The position numbers and the translations under genes were made by a program. Source: Archaeoglobaceae archaeon (lineage in GTDB: Archaea > Halobacteriota > Archaeoglobi > Archaeoglobales > Archaeoglobaceae). Taken from it: a DNA stretch of 64,000 nt. Positions 52,014 to 60,771 of this stretch are shown one piece after another (positions within the stretch are counted from its first letter, which is position 1; each line of letters begins with the position of its first letter). Where the stretch lies: NCBI GenBank assembly GCA_026986375.1, contig JALSOQ010000016.1:1-64000 (forward strand). Direction: 5' to 3'. Under the pieces are notes generated by a model. That model was not told where the DNA came from, made no database searches, and was given only the letters and a program-made list of their open reading frames with translations.

Positions 52014-52838
52014 ATGGACGATATAAAGGTAGCAGTTCTGAGAATAGAAGGAACGAACTGCGAGGACGAGACGGTTAAAGCCTTCAGAAGTTTAGGTGTT
52101 TGGGCGGAGGCAGTTCACCTCAAGCAGTTCTACAGCGACATGATAAAGGAGGAAGAGCAGAGGAGCATTTTCGACTATCACTGCATAGTTTTCCCCGGCG
52201 GATTTTCAGCCGGAGATTACGTTAGGGCCGGTGCGATCTTCTCGGCGAGGGTTAAGAGCGTTTTGAAGAGGGATTTGGAAGAGTTCATAAAGGAGGGTTT
52301 CCCCGTCTTGGGTATTTGTAACGGATTTCAGGTTTTGGTAGAATTGGGTGCTCTGCCGGGGTTCGACGAGGACAAGCCCTTAGCGGAAAAACCCGAGATG
52401 GCTTTGGGTATAAACGAGTCGAACAGGTTCGAGTGCAGACCGTGTTTTCTCAAGCACGAGAACAGAGGGAAGTGCGTTTTCACTAAGAGGATAGAGAAGG
52501 GAAGGATTTTGATGTTTCCCGTCGCTCACGCGGAGGGGAGGGTAATTTTTCCGAAAGGGAAGGAGGAGGAATACGTCGAAAGACTAATAGAAAACGATCA
52601 AATCGTCTTCAGATACGTCGACGACGACGGAAACTACGCCGGCTATCCTTGGAATCCGAATGGGTCGATATACAACATAGCGGGGATATGCAACGTCAGG
52701 GGCAACGTCTTCGGTCTGATGCCTCATCCGGAAAGAGTTTTCTGGAGATATCAGCATCCGAACTGGGAAGAAGCTGAAAAGCCCGGTGACGGGAGGGTTG
52801 TATTCGAAAGCGTCATCGATTACCTCAGAACTCTCTGA
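52014..52838 (+). CDS. purQ: phosphoribosylformylglycinamidine synthase glutaminase subunit
   Basis: A 274-residue class I glutamine amidotransferase, the PurQ subunit that supplies ammonia to PurL in purine synthesis. Seen: IKVAVLRIEGTNCEDETVKA, the oxyanion strand VFPGGFSAGDYVRAGAIFS, the nucleophile in PVLGICNGFQVLVELG (~100), and His-Glu in GLMPHPERVFW. The ATG at 52014 is used; the TTG at 52008 is two codons earlier. It is longer than bacterial PurQ (about 225) by an internal insert typical of some archaea. purL and purS are not in this window. Its last 14 bases overlap a small opposite-strand gene candidate. Confidence 0.93.
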   Translation: MDDIKVAVLRIEGTNCEDETVKAFRSLGVWAEAVHLKQFYSDMIKEEEQRSIFDYHCIVFPGGFSAGDYVRAGAIFSARVKSVLKRDLEEFIKEGFPVLGICNGFQVLVELGALPGFDEDKPLAEKPEMALGINESNRFECRPCFLKHENRGKCVFTKRIEKGRILMFPVAHAEGRVIFPKGKEEEYVERLIENDQIVFRYVDDDGNYAGYPWNPNGSIYNIAGICNVRGNVFGLMPHPERVFWRYQHPNWEEAEKPGDGRVVFESVIDYLRTL

Positions 52839-52950
52839 GCCTCCTTATTAGCTCGTCCAAATCACCTCCACTCCTGAGATGTCTCTCTATCCGCTGAAAT
52901 CTTTTCCTTTTCCTTTTGCTCTCTAAGAACTTCAGGAAAAATTTAAACAT
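52825..52950 (-). CDS. candidate 41-residue basic helical protein
   Basis: An ATG-to-TGA frame of 41 codons on the minus strand between purQ and the next gene. The peptide is strongly patterned: hydrophobic start (MFKFFLKFLES), a basic cluster KRKRKRFQRIERHLRS, a GGDLDELI turn and the end RRLREF. It looks amphipathic and helical, like a small nucleic-acid- or membrane-surface-binding protein, and nothing like the antisense of a known gene. A TATA-like sequence AAGTAAAAATAAC lies about 25-35 bases before the ATG on this strand. There is no Shine-Dalgarno. It overlaps the purQ end by 14 bases. I do not recognise a family. Confidence 0.4.
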   Translation of the reverse strand: MFKFFLKFLESKRKRKRFQRIERHLRSGGDLDELIRRLREF

Positions 52951-53002
52951 CGTAGGGATATGGAGGAGGTAGTTATTTTTACTTTCGATTTGAATTGACA
53001 TC

Positions 53003-53437
53003 ATGGATCTCGACAGGTTGCTAACCGAGGAAGGAAGGAGATGTGCGGTATGGATTCTAAAGAGGGTCGGAATCGCCGATAACGTGGATATAGAACCTAA
53101 AGAGCCGATGTTCGAGGAAGAGAAGTTGAGCGACGAAGAAATAGATTTGTTCGACTACGTGGAATCTCTGCTATTCGCGGACGAATACGAGCGAGCTTAC
53201 GGAGTTGCGATGAATGTCGTTAGGGATTTGATGAAAAGGAAGAGATACAGGAGTGCGTTATACGTCTGTCAGATGATCGGTGATGAAATTCTGAGGATGG
53301 AAATTCTGAAGGAGGGTTTGATTCACTACGAGAGCGTCGGCGATTTCAAAAACGCGATGGACTTCGCCCGCCTCTTAGGCGATATAGGAAGATATGAGAT
53401 TTACAAAAGTCTGTGGGAAATCTATCAACGTCTGTAG
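53003..53437 (+). CDS. uncharacterised helical protein
   Basis: A 144-residue soluble, acidic, helical protein I cannot assign. After a short N-terminal helix (DRLLTEEGRRCAVWILKRVG) and an acidic linker, residues ~50-144 read as pairs of helices (YVESLLFADEYERAYGVAM, RSALYVCQMIGDEILRMEI, HYESVGDFKNAMDFARLLG). This resembles a TPR-like or other alpha-solenoid repeat, suggesting a protein-binding role. It overlaps the convergent cytidylate kinase gene by 13 bases. Probably an order-specific gene. Confidence 0.65.
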   Translation: MDLDRLLTEEGRRCAVWILKRVGIADNVDIEPKEPMFEEEKLSDEEIDLFDYVESLLFADEYERAYGVAMNVVRDLMKRKRYRSALYVCQMIGDEILRMEILKEGLIHYESVGDFKNAMDFARLLGDIGRYEIYKSLWEIYQRL

Positions 53438-53949
53438 AACTCCAAAGCCTTCAAAATAATCTCCGCTATTTCCTCGGGCGCGAAGTGCTCCGAATTTATG
53501 GCTAAATGATATACGCTTATGTCGTCCAAGTCTATGCTGTAGAACTTCTTGTATCTCCTCTTCTCAAGCTCTTCCCTCTTCTTCGTCTCACTCCTAACCC
53601 TTGCCAGATCCTTGCCTTCCCTCTTCGCTATTCTCCTATACCTAACCTCCGGACTCGCGTATATCCATACCTTAAAAGCGTCCTTCACCATCCATCCCGA
53701 GAGTCTCCCCTCCACGACGACGTTATCCTCCTTCTCCGCCATCTCCTTCTGAAGTCTGTCTATGTAGAAGTCTATGTCGGGATTCGTTTCGGCATACTTG
53801 CTGAACTCTTCGAGGGTCATACCTCTTTCTGCCGCAAGCTTTCTGAATATCTCTCCGGCTGAAATCAGCTTGAATCCTAACTTCTTCGCCAAAATCCTCG
53901 CTACCGTAGTCGTTCCGCTACCTGGAGGGCCGGATATCGTAATTCTCAT
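53425..53949 (-). CDS. cmk: cytidylate kinase (archaeal type)
   Basis: A 174-residue P-loop kinase that phosphorylates CMP/dCMP. The P-loop is ISGPPGSGTTT (~5-15), followed by LISAGEIFRKLAAERGM, VVEGRLSGWMVKDAFKVWIYA and the lid KREGKDLARVRSETKKREE. The short form without the CMP-insert domain is the archaeal/Cmk2 class. The ATG at 53949 is chosen because the fold starts there; 53958 adds three residues. It closes the ribosomal/secY operon, its usual place in euryarchaea. Confidence 0.92.
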   Translation of the reverse strand: MRITISGPPGSGTTTVARILAKKLGFKLISAGEIFRKLAAERGMTLEEFSKYAETNPDIDFYIDRLQKEMAEKEDNVVVEGRLSGWMVKDAFKVWIYASPEVRYRRIAKREGKDLARVRSETKKREELEKRRYKKFYSIDLDDISVYHLAINSEHFAPEEIAEIILKALEFYRR

Positions 53950-53951
53950 GG

Positions 53952-54569
53952 CTACCATCCCACTCTAAACACCCTTCTGAGCATCTGGCCGATGAATATC
54001 GAGCAGATGAAATACCAGAACAACCACCAAGGTATGAATATTACGGGATCGCTAACGTGAATCAAACCCTTGAAAGGAACGACGACTTCAAACCTGCTCA
54101 CTCCGCTATATAGGCCGTGGTAGCCGGATTCCGCTATGTTGTAAATCCTGAACCACAGCCACACCCAGATGGGTATGGTCACAACCACAGTATAGAACAT
54201 CGTCCTGAAGTTCATGCTCATTAGTTCCGCCTGAAGTGCGTTGATCTCGTTCTTCTGTTTCTCCAACTGCTTGATCAGGAACTGGTTGTTCTCCTTCACG
54301 GCCTTCATATACTTCTTCTGGTATTCCATGACCTTCTGCTGAATATCCCTCATCTTCTTGTAATCCACCGTTAATTTCTGAATGAGTGTGGAGTAGAAGG
54401 CTGTGAACGTCGCTAAGATTAAGATCACGATGTGTATCGGCATGCAGAGGAGAGGATCGAGAATCGGCGATACCAATTCAGCGAGTCCTATTCTGAACTG
54501 GGGAAAGAAAATTCCGAGGAATATCACCGCACCCAAAACCATCAAAAATTTTTGGAGTAGATCCTTCAT
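53952..54569 (-). CDS. DUF106/EMC3-like membrane insertase (archaeal YidC homologue)
   Basis: A 205-residue membrane protein of the DUF106 family, archaeal members of the Oxa1 superfamily related to EMC3/TMCO1 and YidC. It has an N-terminal membrane helix (~8-30), a second core helix (HIVILILATFTAFYSTLIQ), a cytosolic coiled hairpin (KKMRDIQQKVMEYQKKYMK to QLEKQKNEINALQAELMSM) and two further helices (FYTVVVTIPIWVWLWFRI, FIPWWLFWYFICSIFIGQM). It is expected to insert membrane proteins together with SecY, encoded immediately upstream with a 1-base gap. Confidence 0.88.
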   Translation of the reverse strand: MKDLLQKFLMVLGAVIFLGIFFPQFRIGLAELVSPILDPLLCMPIHIVILILATFTAFYSTLIQKLTVDYKKMRDIQQKVMEYQKKYMKAVKENNQFLIKQLEKQKNEINALQAELMSMNFRTMFYTVVVTIPIWVWLWFRIYNIAESGYHGLYSGVSRFEVVVPFKGLIHVSDPVIFIPWWLFWYFICSIFIGQMLRRVFRVGW

Positions 54570-54570
54570 A

Positions 54571-56076
54571 CTACTCCTCTCCCAAAAGCTTTCTGAGCAT
54601 CGGGTGCATTTCCGTCAGTTGCTCTCTCGTAAGCTCCTCATAGAACTGATACGCTATGCTTACAGCCAAAAGCAGTCCCGTTCCGCTCACCCTTCCGACA
54701 GTTCCGAGAATGTTCGCGATCAGCGTAAGAACGCCTATCGCCGCTCCACCTATCACAGTGACCTTCGGAATGTATCTTTCCAAGAACTTCTCTAAAATTT
54801 TTGGATTCTTTCTGAATCCCGGAATCTGTAATCCAGATTTCGCTATTTGCTCCGCTACTGTCTTTGCATCCATTCCGGACGTTTCCACCCAGAATATTGC
54901 AAAGAGAATACCTCCGACGATTAGTATGGTCGCGTCGACGAGGAGGTGGAGGTATATCATCCAGTCCGGCATGTTCGCGAAGTATGCGGCGTATGGGTTC
55001 CTCGTAGGATCCTTAACGAGCGCCGGAACCCAGTCGTATGGACTTCTAACCGGGGAAAGCAGATACATCAAACCGGAACATGGCTTCGCAGTTCCCGGAA
55101 TGTATTCTCCCAGGAAGGTTATCCCGTGCTGGTAGAGTATCAACCCCAAAACTACGATGTTCGCCTGCAGAGCTCTGACGAATATCATAGGCAGAACGCT
55201 CGCGTATATCAGCTTTATCGGAAACCTTCCCCTCGCCCCCCTAACGAGCGTATGGGCTAAGGGTATCTCCACCCTCGTTCCTTCCGCGAACACTACGAGC
55301 AGGATTATTATTGCGGTCGTTATCAGCGCGAGTATTCCGCCGTCAACTAATAGGAATATTAGTCCGTTTAGAGATAGCAGGTAATCCATTGGATAATGCG
55401 TGAATATGTAGAAAAGCCTCGGGAAGACTCCAGCGGGTAGTCGGCTGTGTTTTGGTATGACCCAGTTGAAGAGTCCAATCACCATCGCCTGAGATATGCT
55501 CGCGAGTATGAAGAGACTGACACCGCTCCCTATTCCCCACTTCGAAACAACTTCATCCATGTATACTATCAGCACACCACCTATGAACAGCTGGAGGAAT
55601 ATCAGAAACGCCAGAAATCCCGGCGGAACTCCCAGTTGATGGGCCAGATCCAAGTTCGGCTTAAGGAAACCTCCCAATATTTGAGGAGCGGCCTCCAATG
55701 CTATCATTACGAATACCAAGAACCTCTGAAAATCTTCGTAAGCGGCTCTGTCGTCGGGATTCGTTAGATCAAGACTTATTATTCCCGCTCCGACCAAAAG
55801 CTGAAGGATGATGGACGCGGTAACTATCGGCCCGATACCCAAGGCTAAAATCGAACCCGCGGCACCAGCGAAAAATGCTCTGTATTGGGCAAAAATGTCT
55901 ATGGACTGAGGAGAAAGACCGAAAACTGGAACGTTTGTAAGGAAAAAGTAGAGAAGGAGAATACCTATCGTCCAGGCGAATTTCTCCTTAAAGGGAACGT
56001 GTCTTTTAGGCCTCTCAACAGCAGGAATTCTTTCAAAATAAGGCTGGAGTTTTCTCAAAATGTCGTTTACATCCAT
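54571..56076 (-). CDS. secY: preprotein translocase subunit SecY
   Basis: The central pore protein of the Sec translocon, 501 residues, ten membrane helices. Seen: the N-terminal amphipathic start, the plug/TM2 region FAGAAGSILALGIGPIVTASI, TM5 with WGIGSGVSLFI, and the TM7-TM8 and TM10 segments. The extra C-terminal residues and the longer loop at TM7/8 (PGTAKPCSGLMYLLSPVRSP) are typical of archaeal SecY. It follows uL15 by 2 bases, the conserved arrangement. Confidence 0.96.
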   Translation of the reverse strand: MDVNDILRKLQPYFERIPAVERPKRHVPFKEKFAWTIGILLLYFFLTNVPVFGLSPQSIDIFAQYRAFFAGAAGSILALGIGPIVTASIILQLLVGAGIISLDLTNPDDRAAYEDFQRFLVFVMIALEAAPQILGGFLKPNLDLAHQLGVPPGFLAFLIFLQLFIGGVLIVYMDEVVSKWGIGSGVSLFILASISQAMVIGLFNWVIPKHSRLPAGVFPRLFYIFTHYPMDYLLSLNGLIFLLVDGGILALITTAIIILLVVFAEGTRVEIPLAHTLVRGARGRFPIKLIYASVLPMIFVRALQANIVVLGLILYQHGITFLGEYIPGTAKPCSGLMYLLSPVRSPYDWVPALVKDPTRNPYAAYFANMPDWMIYLHLLVDATILIVGGILFAIFWVETSGMDAKTVAEQIAKSGLQIPGFRKNPKILEKFLERYIPKVTVIGGAAIGVLTLIANILGTVGRVSGTGLLLAVSIAYQFYEELTREQLTEMHPMLRKLLGEE

Positions 56077-56078
56077 AA

Positions 56079-56612
56079 TCAGGCCTCCAGCAACACCTTA
56101 CCTCCGGCCTCTTCAACCTTCTGAATCGCAACCTGCGTCGCGGACTGAACCTTAACCTCCACGGGTTTGGTTATGATTCCCCTTCCAAGCAACTTCGTGT
56201 ATCCGAGAGCGGTCAGATCTACAAAGTATCTGTCGTTCTCCTTGCTCGCCAATCCAAGTTCGACGAGTCTGTCGATGATGTAGTCGAGATCATCGACGTT
56301 GATTTCTGGCCGGGAATATAGGAATTTGTAGGTGTATTCGTCGAGCTTGCCTTCAGCCTTAAGCTTTCTCAAAGTCTTCTTGTGGAAGTTCTCCGCCCTA
56401 TACTCCTGCTGGACTACTTTCGGCCTCGTGAATCCGTATTTACCGAACTGGTAGAGCCCCATCTTCGCGAGCTTTATGAACTTGAGATACTTGTGCTTGT
56501 GAACTCCAGCGTTACCCCTTCCACCCCTACATCCAGCACCCCTGTTCCTCCTGTTCCTTCCCTTTCCATGCGTTCTCGATCCCCTGAACTTCTTAACCTT
56601 CTTCTTCGGCAT
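56079..56612 (-). CDS. rpl15: ribosomal protein uL15
   Basis: Large-subunit protein uL15, 177 residues. The basic glycine-rich N-terminus (KFRGSRTHGKGRNRRNRGAG) and the C-terminal globular part (DLTALGYTKLLGRGIITKPV, VQKVEEAGGKV-like end) match the archaeal/eukaryotic group. The open frame extends to 56690 with no family similarity; the ATG at 56612 sits behind AGGTGAG. Six bases separate it from uL30. Confidence 0.95.
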   Translation of the reverse strand: MPKKKVKKFRGSRTHGKGRNRRNRGAGCRGGRGNAGVHKHKYLKFIKLAKMGLYQFGKYGFTRPKVVQQEYRAENFHKKTLRKLKAEGKLDEYTYKFLYSRPEINVDDLDYIIDRLVELGLASKENDRYFVDLTALGYTKLLGRGIITKPVEVKVQSATQVAIQKVEEAGGKVLLEA

Positions 56613-56617
56613 AAAAC

Positions 56618-57079
56618 TCACCTCATCTTGTAGAGCAACTTCTTGATGTCCTTCCCGTGATAGCCCAAACTCCCCCTCGGATAGTGCCACTTTATGTTTT
56701 TAAGTCCTCCCCTCGGCGGGTGCAACCTGAAGACGGGTTTCAGATCGGGCAGATCTTTCAGACTCGCCTTCCCTTCCACGACCGCTTTAGCGAACTCCTC
56801 TATGGAGTTGTATCCTGTCTTCTCCCTCACGTATTCGTCCGTCAGTGGCTTGTCCCCGACGAGCCTTCCCCTGTTCCTCAACAGCATCGCGAGGGTTTCG
56901 GCGTCTATCTCCCCGTATGCGACGTAATCCTTCACCACCTGCAACATTCCTCTGTATGATGGGGTGTCCGGAATTACGACGCAGTGATACCTCTTGTGAA
57001 GCCTGAGCATCTTCAGAGTGTCCCTTATCTTCCTGTGAACGCCCACCGTTCCCCTAACCCTAACTACCGCGAAGAGCAT
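56618..57079 (-). CDS. rpl30: ribosomal protein uL30
   Basis: Large-subunit protein uL30, 153 residues, the long archaeal/eukaryotic form with the eL7-like extension (bacterial uL30 is about 60). Starts [20 protein letters not shown] and contains [17 protein letters not shown]. The ATG at 57079 is chosen: a GAGGTGAT site ends five bases upstream, and the ATG at 57085 and GTG at 57088 are part of, or next to, that site. The uS5 stop (57085) lies within this signal. Confidence 0.95.
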   Translation of the reverse strand: MLFAVVRVRGTVGVHRKIRDTLKMLRLHKRYHCVVIPDTPSYRGMLQVVKDYVAYGEIDAETLAMLLRNRGRLVGDKPLTDEYVREKTGYNSIEEFAKAVVEGKASLKDLPDLKPVFRLHPPRGGLKNIKWHYPRGSLGYHGKDIKKLLYKMR

Positions 57080-57084
57080 CGTCA

Positions 57085-57681
57085 TCACCTCTTGACGAAC
57101 ATCGTCTGCTTCAGAGCCTCGAACGTCGCTTTCGCGAAGTTTATGGTCGTCTTCGTCTGTCCCCTCGTAAAAGTCCAGACGTCGTTAACTCCCGCGAGCT
57201 CAAGAACTTTCTTCGCGACCTTTCCGGCAACTATTCCCAACCCCTTCGGCCCGGGCATCAACGTGACTCTGACACTTCCCGCCGAACCCGTCACCTTGAA
57301 CGGAATAGAATGCGGTTCACCGCAACCACACTCCCAAGATCCGCAACCTCTCTGAACCTTAAATATGTTTATCTTGGCGTTGTTTATGGCCTTCTGAATG
57401 GCGGGAGCGACTTGGGAGGCTTTGCCGACACCCACCCCAACGTAACCGTCCCTGTTGCCCACTACGACGGTAACCCTGAACTTCGTCCTCCTTCCGCTGT
57501 CCGTCATCCTCTGAACCATCGATATCTCAAGAACCTCGTCCTCTAAGTCCGGTAGCAGAACATCGACTATCTCCGGCTCCTTAAGAGGCAATCCGCTCGC
57601 CAAAGCTTCGTCGATCGTCTTGATCTTGCCCTCAGCTACGAGCTTACCCAACCTCGTCCTCGGAACCCAATCCTCCGTCAT
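57085..57681 (-). CDS. rps5: ribosomal protein uS5
   Basis: Small-subunit protein uS5, 198 residues. The double-stranded RNA-binding-like N-terminal part contains [20 protein letters not shown] and [17 protein letters not shown]. The C-terminal ribosomal S5 fold contains [36 protein letters not shown] loop with Cys/His is seen in archaeal/eukaryotic members. The start overlaps the uL18 stop by 4 bases. Confidence 0.96.
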   Translation of the reverse strand: MTEDWVPRTRLGKLVAEGKIKTIDEALASGLPLKEPEIVDVLLPDLEDEVLEISMVQRMTDSGRRTKFRVTVVVGNRDGYVGVGVGKASQVAPAIQKAINNAKINIFKVQRGCGSWECGCGEPHSIPFKVTGSAGSVRVTLMPGPKGLGIVAGKVAKKVLELAGVNDVWTFTRGQTKTTINFAKATFEALKQTMFVKR

Positions 57682-58241
57682 GCTCCCACCATTATCTTTT
57701 CTTTAATCTCCTCGAAGTGTTGGGGTAAATCGGTAGGCTTCAAACCCCTCTTCTCGTATTCGGTAAACCTCTCCGGAGCTATCTCGTAATACTGAGCTAT
57801 GTGCTCACCCCTTATGCGTGACTCGTCCGGCAGTATTTCGGGACTGTGCGGGATTTCCATCCCGGCATCGACCGCTCCCTTCAGAACTGCAAACACCCTC
57901 CCGCCCTTGGTGGGAGTGTGCAGTCCTATGTCGAGGATCGCCTCCTTAATTCCCTTCTCCAAGGCCTTTTTACCTACGAGCAACCCCGTTAGGTAAGCCG
58001 CGGGTGTGTTGTTCAGATCTCCTTTCCATCCGTATTTCGTCAGCATCGACGAGTCCACTCCAACCAAAACCCTGTCTCCGTCTGGATGGTATTCTATTAT
58101 CTGCGCTATCACCCTTCTGTTCGTAATCCTAACGACCAGCCTCGGCTTCCTCGAAAGTAGGAGCTTGAGCCTCTTTCTGTAGTTGGTCTTACCTTCCCTC
58201 CTCCTCCTATACGGAACCTTATACCTCGGCCCTTTCGCCAT
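57678..58241 (-). CDS. rpl18: ribosomal protein uL18
   Basis: Large-subunit protein uL18, 187 residues, the archaeal form that binds 5S rRNA. It starts [19 protein letters not shown] and contains [19 protein letters not shown] and [20 protein letters not shown]. Length is typical for archaea and longer than the bacterial protein (about 117). Normal operon place between eL19 and uS5. Confidence 0.96.
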   Translation of the reverse strand: MAKGPRYKVPYRRRREGKTNYRKRLKLLLSRKPRLVVRITNRRVIAQIIEYHPDGDRVLVGVDSSMLTKYGWKGDLNNTPAAYLTGLLVGKKALEKGIKEAILDIGLHTPTKGGRVFAVLKGAVDAGMEIPHSPEILPDESRIRGEHIAQYYEIAPERFTEYEKRGLKPTDLPQHFEEIKEKIMVGA

Positions 58242-58245
58242 TACA

Positions 58246-58695
58246 TCACCCCTTCAAAATTCCCATCGATTCCAAGTAAGCGTTAAGGTGAGACACGCTC
58301 CTAAACTCACCACCCTTCGCCTTCATGTAGAGCATCCTGTAAGTCCTCCTGTCTATTATACCCTTATCCCTCAGATACCTCAACCTCCTTCTGAGAGCTC
58401 TGATCCTTATTATCCAAGCCTCCTTCCTCGACAGCCTTGCCGTCTTCTTACCCTTCCTGCTTCCGTGTCCTCTCCTCCTTCCCTTCCTCTTCTGAGCCTT
58501 CTTGTAGTTGATCCTGACCCTGCAAACACCCTTAACGGGCTTCCTCTTTATCAAACCCCTCTCAACGAGCTCCCTTATGTCCTCCTTCGTCGCCGCGGAC
58601 GCGATCTCATCCAAAGCGGAGGGATCGAACCAAACCCTGTTCATCCCGCACTTCAAAACCTGAGCCGCCAAACGCCTCTGAAGTCTCAAGTCCAC
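58246..58695 (-). CDS. rpl19e: ribosomal protein eL19
   Basis: Large-subunit protein eL19 of archaea and eukaryotes, 149 residues. Starts [20 protein letters not shown] and has the basic repeat [20 protein letters not shown] and [18 protein letters not shown]. Start choice: GTG 58695 is five bases after GAGGTGAT and gives the family N-terminus; the ATG at 58701 and GTG at 58704 are inside that Shine-Dalgarno. Confidence 0.93.
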   Translation of the reverse strand: MDLRLQRRLAAQVLKCGMNRVWFDPSALDEIASAATKEDIRELVERGLIKRKPVKGVCRVRINYKKAQKRKGRRRGHGSRKGKKTARLSRKEAWIIRIRALRRRLRYLRDKGIIDRRTYRMLYMKAKGGEFRSVSHLNAYLESMGILKG

Positions 58696-58700
58696 GAGCA

Positions 58701-59108
58701 TCACCTCGTAGGATTGAGAACTTTAATTCCCAACTCCTTCGCCTTCTCCTCAATCTGCAACCTCTTCTTCATTCCAACGGTTGAAGCTATCCTTATCGCC
58801 TGTTTCTTCGGATCAACGTTTTCCAGATCTTTTACGTTGTAAACCAGAACCTCCTCGTATCCGGATGGGTGAAGCCCCCTCACTGCCTTAGGCGAGCCGA
58901 AGCCGATGCTGACGAGTATCCTACCGCTCCACTTACCTCCCACCCTCTCCCTCCACTTGTTGTGCAATCCCTTTGGCTTTCTCCATCCCTTGTCTCTCAA
59001 TCTGAGCTTCTTATGAGCTTCGAAGTGCCTGAACTCCGGTTTCCTCGCCTTCTGCCTCATCCTAACCTTCATCAACCTCACGAGTTCGGGGCTGAGATTG
59101 GGGTTCAT
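58701..59108 (-). CDS. rpl32e: ribosomal protein eL32
   Basis: Large-subunit protein eL32, 135 residues. The middle segment FRHFEAHKKLRLRDKGWRKP and KLHNKWR-type stretch (KGLHNKWRERVGGKW), followed by VSIGFGSPKAVRGLHPSGYE, are diagnostic. The ATG at 59108 follows GAGGTGGT at suitable spacing; the GTG at 59117 is inside that site. Its stop overlaps the region of the eL19 ribosome-binding site. Confidence 0.95.
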   Translation of the reverse strand: MNPNLSPELVRLMKVRMRQKARKPEFRHFEAHKKLRLRDKGWRKPKGLHNKWRERVGGKWSGRILVSIGFGSPKAVRGLHPSGYEEVLVYNVKDLENVDPKKQAIRIASTVGMKKRLQIEEKAKELGIKVLNPTR

Positions 59109-59118
59109 AATAACCACC

Positions 59119-59658
59119 TCACTTCGGCTTTTCGACTATATATATACCATCCTGAAACACCCTCGGATCCAGACGTTTAATTTTAGTGGCCTGCTCGAGA
59201 TTTGCGGCAGTCTGTCCGCACTCCTCCTTATCTATCCCCTTCACTATTATCTCCTGTCCCCTGATTTCGACCTTCGCCCTACCGACTATCTTCGCCCTCC
59301 TCGGATGCTTCTCGCCCAAGAAGTTCTCTATTATCACCTCGTTCCCCTCAACCCTTACCTTTATCGGGAAGTGAGCGTAAACGACCTTGAGCTTGTATTC
59401 GAAACCTTCCGTAACGCCCTTTATCAGATTTCTTATGTGTGCCCAGAACGTTCCTACCATCGCCTTAAGCCTTCTCCTATCCTCTTTCGCGTAAACCCTT
59501 ATGGCTCCGTTCGTCTTCTCTATGTAAACCCCCCTGAACTTGAGAAATCTGGAGTTCTCTCCCAAAGGCCCTTTGGCTGTGATCGTGTATCCTTTGGCGG
59601 TGTCTCCCTCAACGCTAACCTCAACGTTCTCTGGAATCGGAATTACCCTCTCTATCAT
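59119..59658 (-). CDS. rpl6: ribosomal protein uL6
   Basis: Large-subunit protein uL6, 179 residues, with the two alpha/beta repeats of the family. Seen: [55 protein letters not shown] and [20 protein letters not shown]. The start at 59658 follows GAGGTGGTTGCA; the longer frame to 59736 reads through the uS8 end and has no similarity. Confidence 0.95.
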   Translation of the reverse strand: MIERVIPIPENVEVSVEGDTAKGYTITAKGPLGENSRFLKFRGVYIEKTNGAIRVYAKEDRRRLKAMVGTFWAHIRNLIKGVTEGFEYKLKVVYAHFPIKVRVEGNEVIIENFLGEKHPRRAKIVGRAKVEIRGQEIIVKGIDKEECGQTAANLEQATKIKRLDPRVFQDGIYIVEKPK

Positions 59659-59668
59659 TGCAACCACC

Positions 59669-60058
59669 TCAGTAAACGTAAGCAAGCAGAACACCACCCA
59701 ATCCCAACTCTCTCGCCTCTCTCTGCGACATGACACCCCTCGTCGTTGACACTATCAGAATTCCGAAGTCCCTTGCAGGCAGATACCTCTTCTCGAACTT
59801 CTCGTAATCCGTTCTCTTTACGGAGAACCTTGGCCTTATAGCTCCGCAGTCGTTTATTCTACCGCAAAGCTCAACGATGAACTTTCCTCCTCTATGATTT
59901 TCCACGTATTCGAACCCCTTTATGTAGCCGTATTCCTTCATTACCTTGAGGACGTTACCTATGAGCTTCGAAGCCGGCTTAATTTCGCACTTATCCTTTC
60001 CGACCCTCTCCGCGTTCTTTATCGCTGACATGGCGTTGGATAGTGTATCGACCGACAT
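59669..60058 (-). CDS. rps8: ribosomal protein uS8
   Basis: Small-subunit protein uS8, 129 residues. Seen: [40 protein letters not shown], and the C-terminal 16S-binding stretch [19 protein letters not shown]. The ATG at 60058 follows GAGGTGATC with a four-base gap; the GTG at 60067 is part of the Shine-Dalgarno. Confidence 0.96.
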   Translation of the reverse strand: MSVDTLSNAMSAIKNAERVGKDKCEIKPASKLIGNVLKVMKEYGYIKGFEYVENHRGGKFIVELCGRINDCGAIRPRFSVKRTDYEKFEKRYLPARDFGILIVSTTRGVMSQREARELGLGGVLLAYVY

Positions 60059-60068
60059 CGCGATCACC

Positions 60069-60227
60069 TCACCATAGCTTCTTGAATCCCAACTCCGAAG
60101 CTACCTCTCTAAAGCACTGCCTGCAGAGGTAAAGACCGTATTTCCTTATCAAACCCCTCTTCCTTCCGCATCTCCGGCACCTATTCGCTCCTCTTCCGAA
60201 GATCTTATTCTTGGGCTTGCTCGCCAT
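60069..60227 (-). CDS. rps14: ribosomal protein uS14 (zinc form)
   Basis: A 52-residue protein encoded between uL5 and uS8. It starts [16 protein letters not shown] and has the zinc knuckle CRRC and CRQC spaced as in the short C+ form of uS14, ending ELGFKKLW. Zinc-binding uS14 is universal in archaea and this is its conserved place. The ATG is 1 base from the uL5 stop and the TGA is followed by the uS8 start after 10 bases. Confidence 0.96.
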   Translation of the reverse strand: MASKPKNKIFGRGANRCRRCGRKRGLIRKYGLYLCRQCFREVASELGFKKLW

Positions 60228-60228
60228 A

Positions 60229-60768
60229 TCACACCACCTCCACGCCCAAACTCTTAAGCCACTCTATCGTCTCCTCCTTCGTTATCCTGTGCCTCTTACC
60301 CACCTTGCTCCTACACCTCCTCCTCTTCGCAACCCTGTAACCCCTCCTCTTCAGCACGACGCAGACGTCCATTCCGAATATCCCTATGTCCGGATCGTAA
60401 TCGACCCCCGGCAAATCTATGTGCTCCTGAATCCCGAACGAGAAGTTTCCGGCGTTTATCGATCTCGCGGGAAGTTTGAACTCCTTGACCTTCAAAGCGT
60501 CGAGAAGGAACTTCATCGCCTTCTCTCCCCTAAGCGTAACCTTCACGCCTATGGCCTCTCCTCTCCTTATCCCGAAGTTCTTTATCGTTTGGGTGGCGTA
60601 GGTTATCGCCGGCTTTTGGCCCGTGAGCATTTCCAAGAGCTTTACCGCCTTCTTGTGCCTCTCTCCGCTCTCTCCGACTCCTATGTTTATTACGACTTTA
60701 TCTATGAGTATCTCCCTCATCGGATTTTCTTCCTTCTTAGCTTTCGTAACCTCTGCAACCGCCTGCAT
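60229..60768 (-). CDS. rpl5: ribosomal protein uL5
   Basis: Large-subunit protein uL5, 179 residues, which binds 5S rRNA and contacts P-site tRNA. Seen: [60 protein letters not shown] and [20 protein letters not shown]. The N-terminal ~17 residues are a variable extension; an internal ATG at 60720 would give a shorter form, but the annotated ATG leaves only a 3-base gap to eS4, as is usual in this operon. Confidence 0.95.
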   Translation of the reverse strand: MQAVAEVTKAKKEENPMREILIDKVVINIGVGESGERHKKAVKLLEMLTGQKPAITYATQTIKNFGIRRGEAIGVKVTLRGEKAMKFLLDALKVKEFKLPARSINAGNFSFGIQEHIDLPGVDYDPDIGIFGMDVCVVLKRRGYRVAKRRRCRSKVGKRHRITKEETIEWLKSLGVEVV

Positions 60769-60771
60769 CCG

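Noticed and set aside
52838-52900. Three CTGA sequences in a row that suggested another C/D guide RNA
   Set aside because: There is no RTGATGA C or C' box at suitable spacing, unlike the two RNAs at 42.0-42.2 kb.
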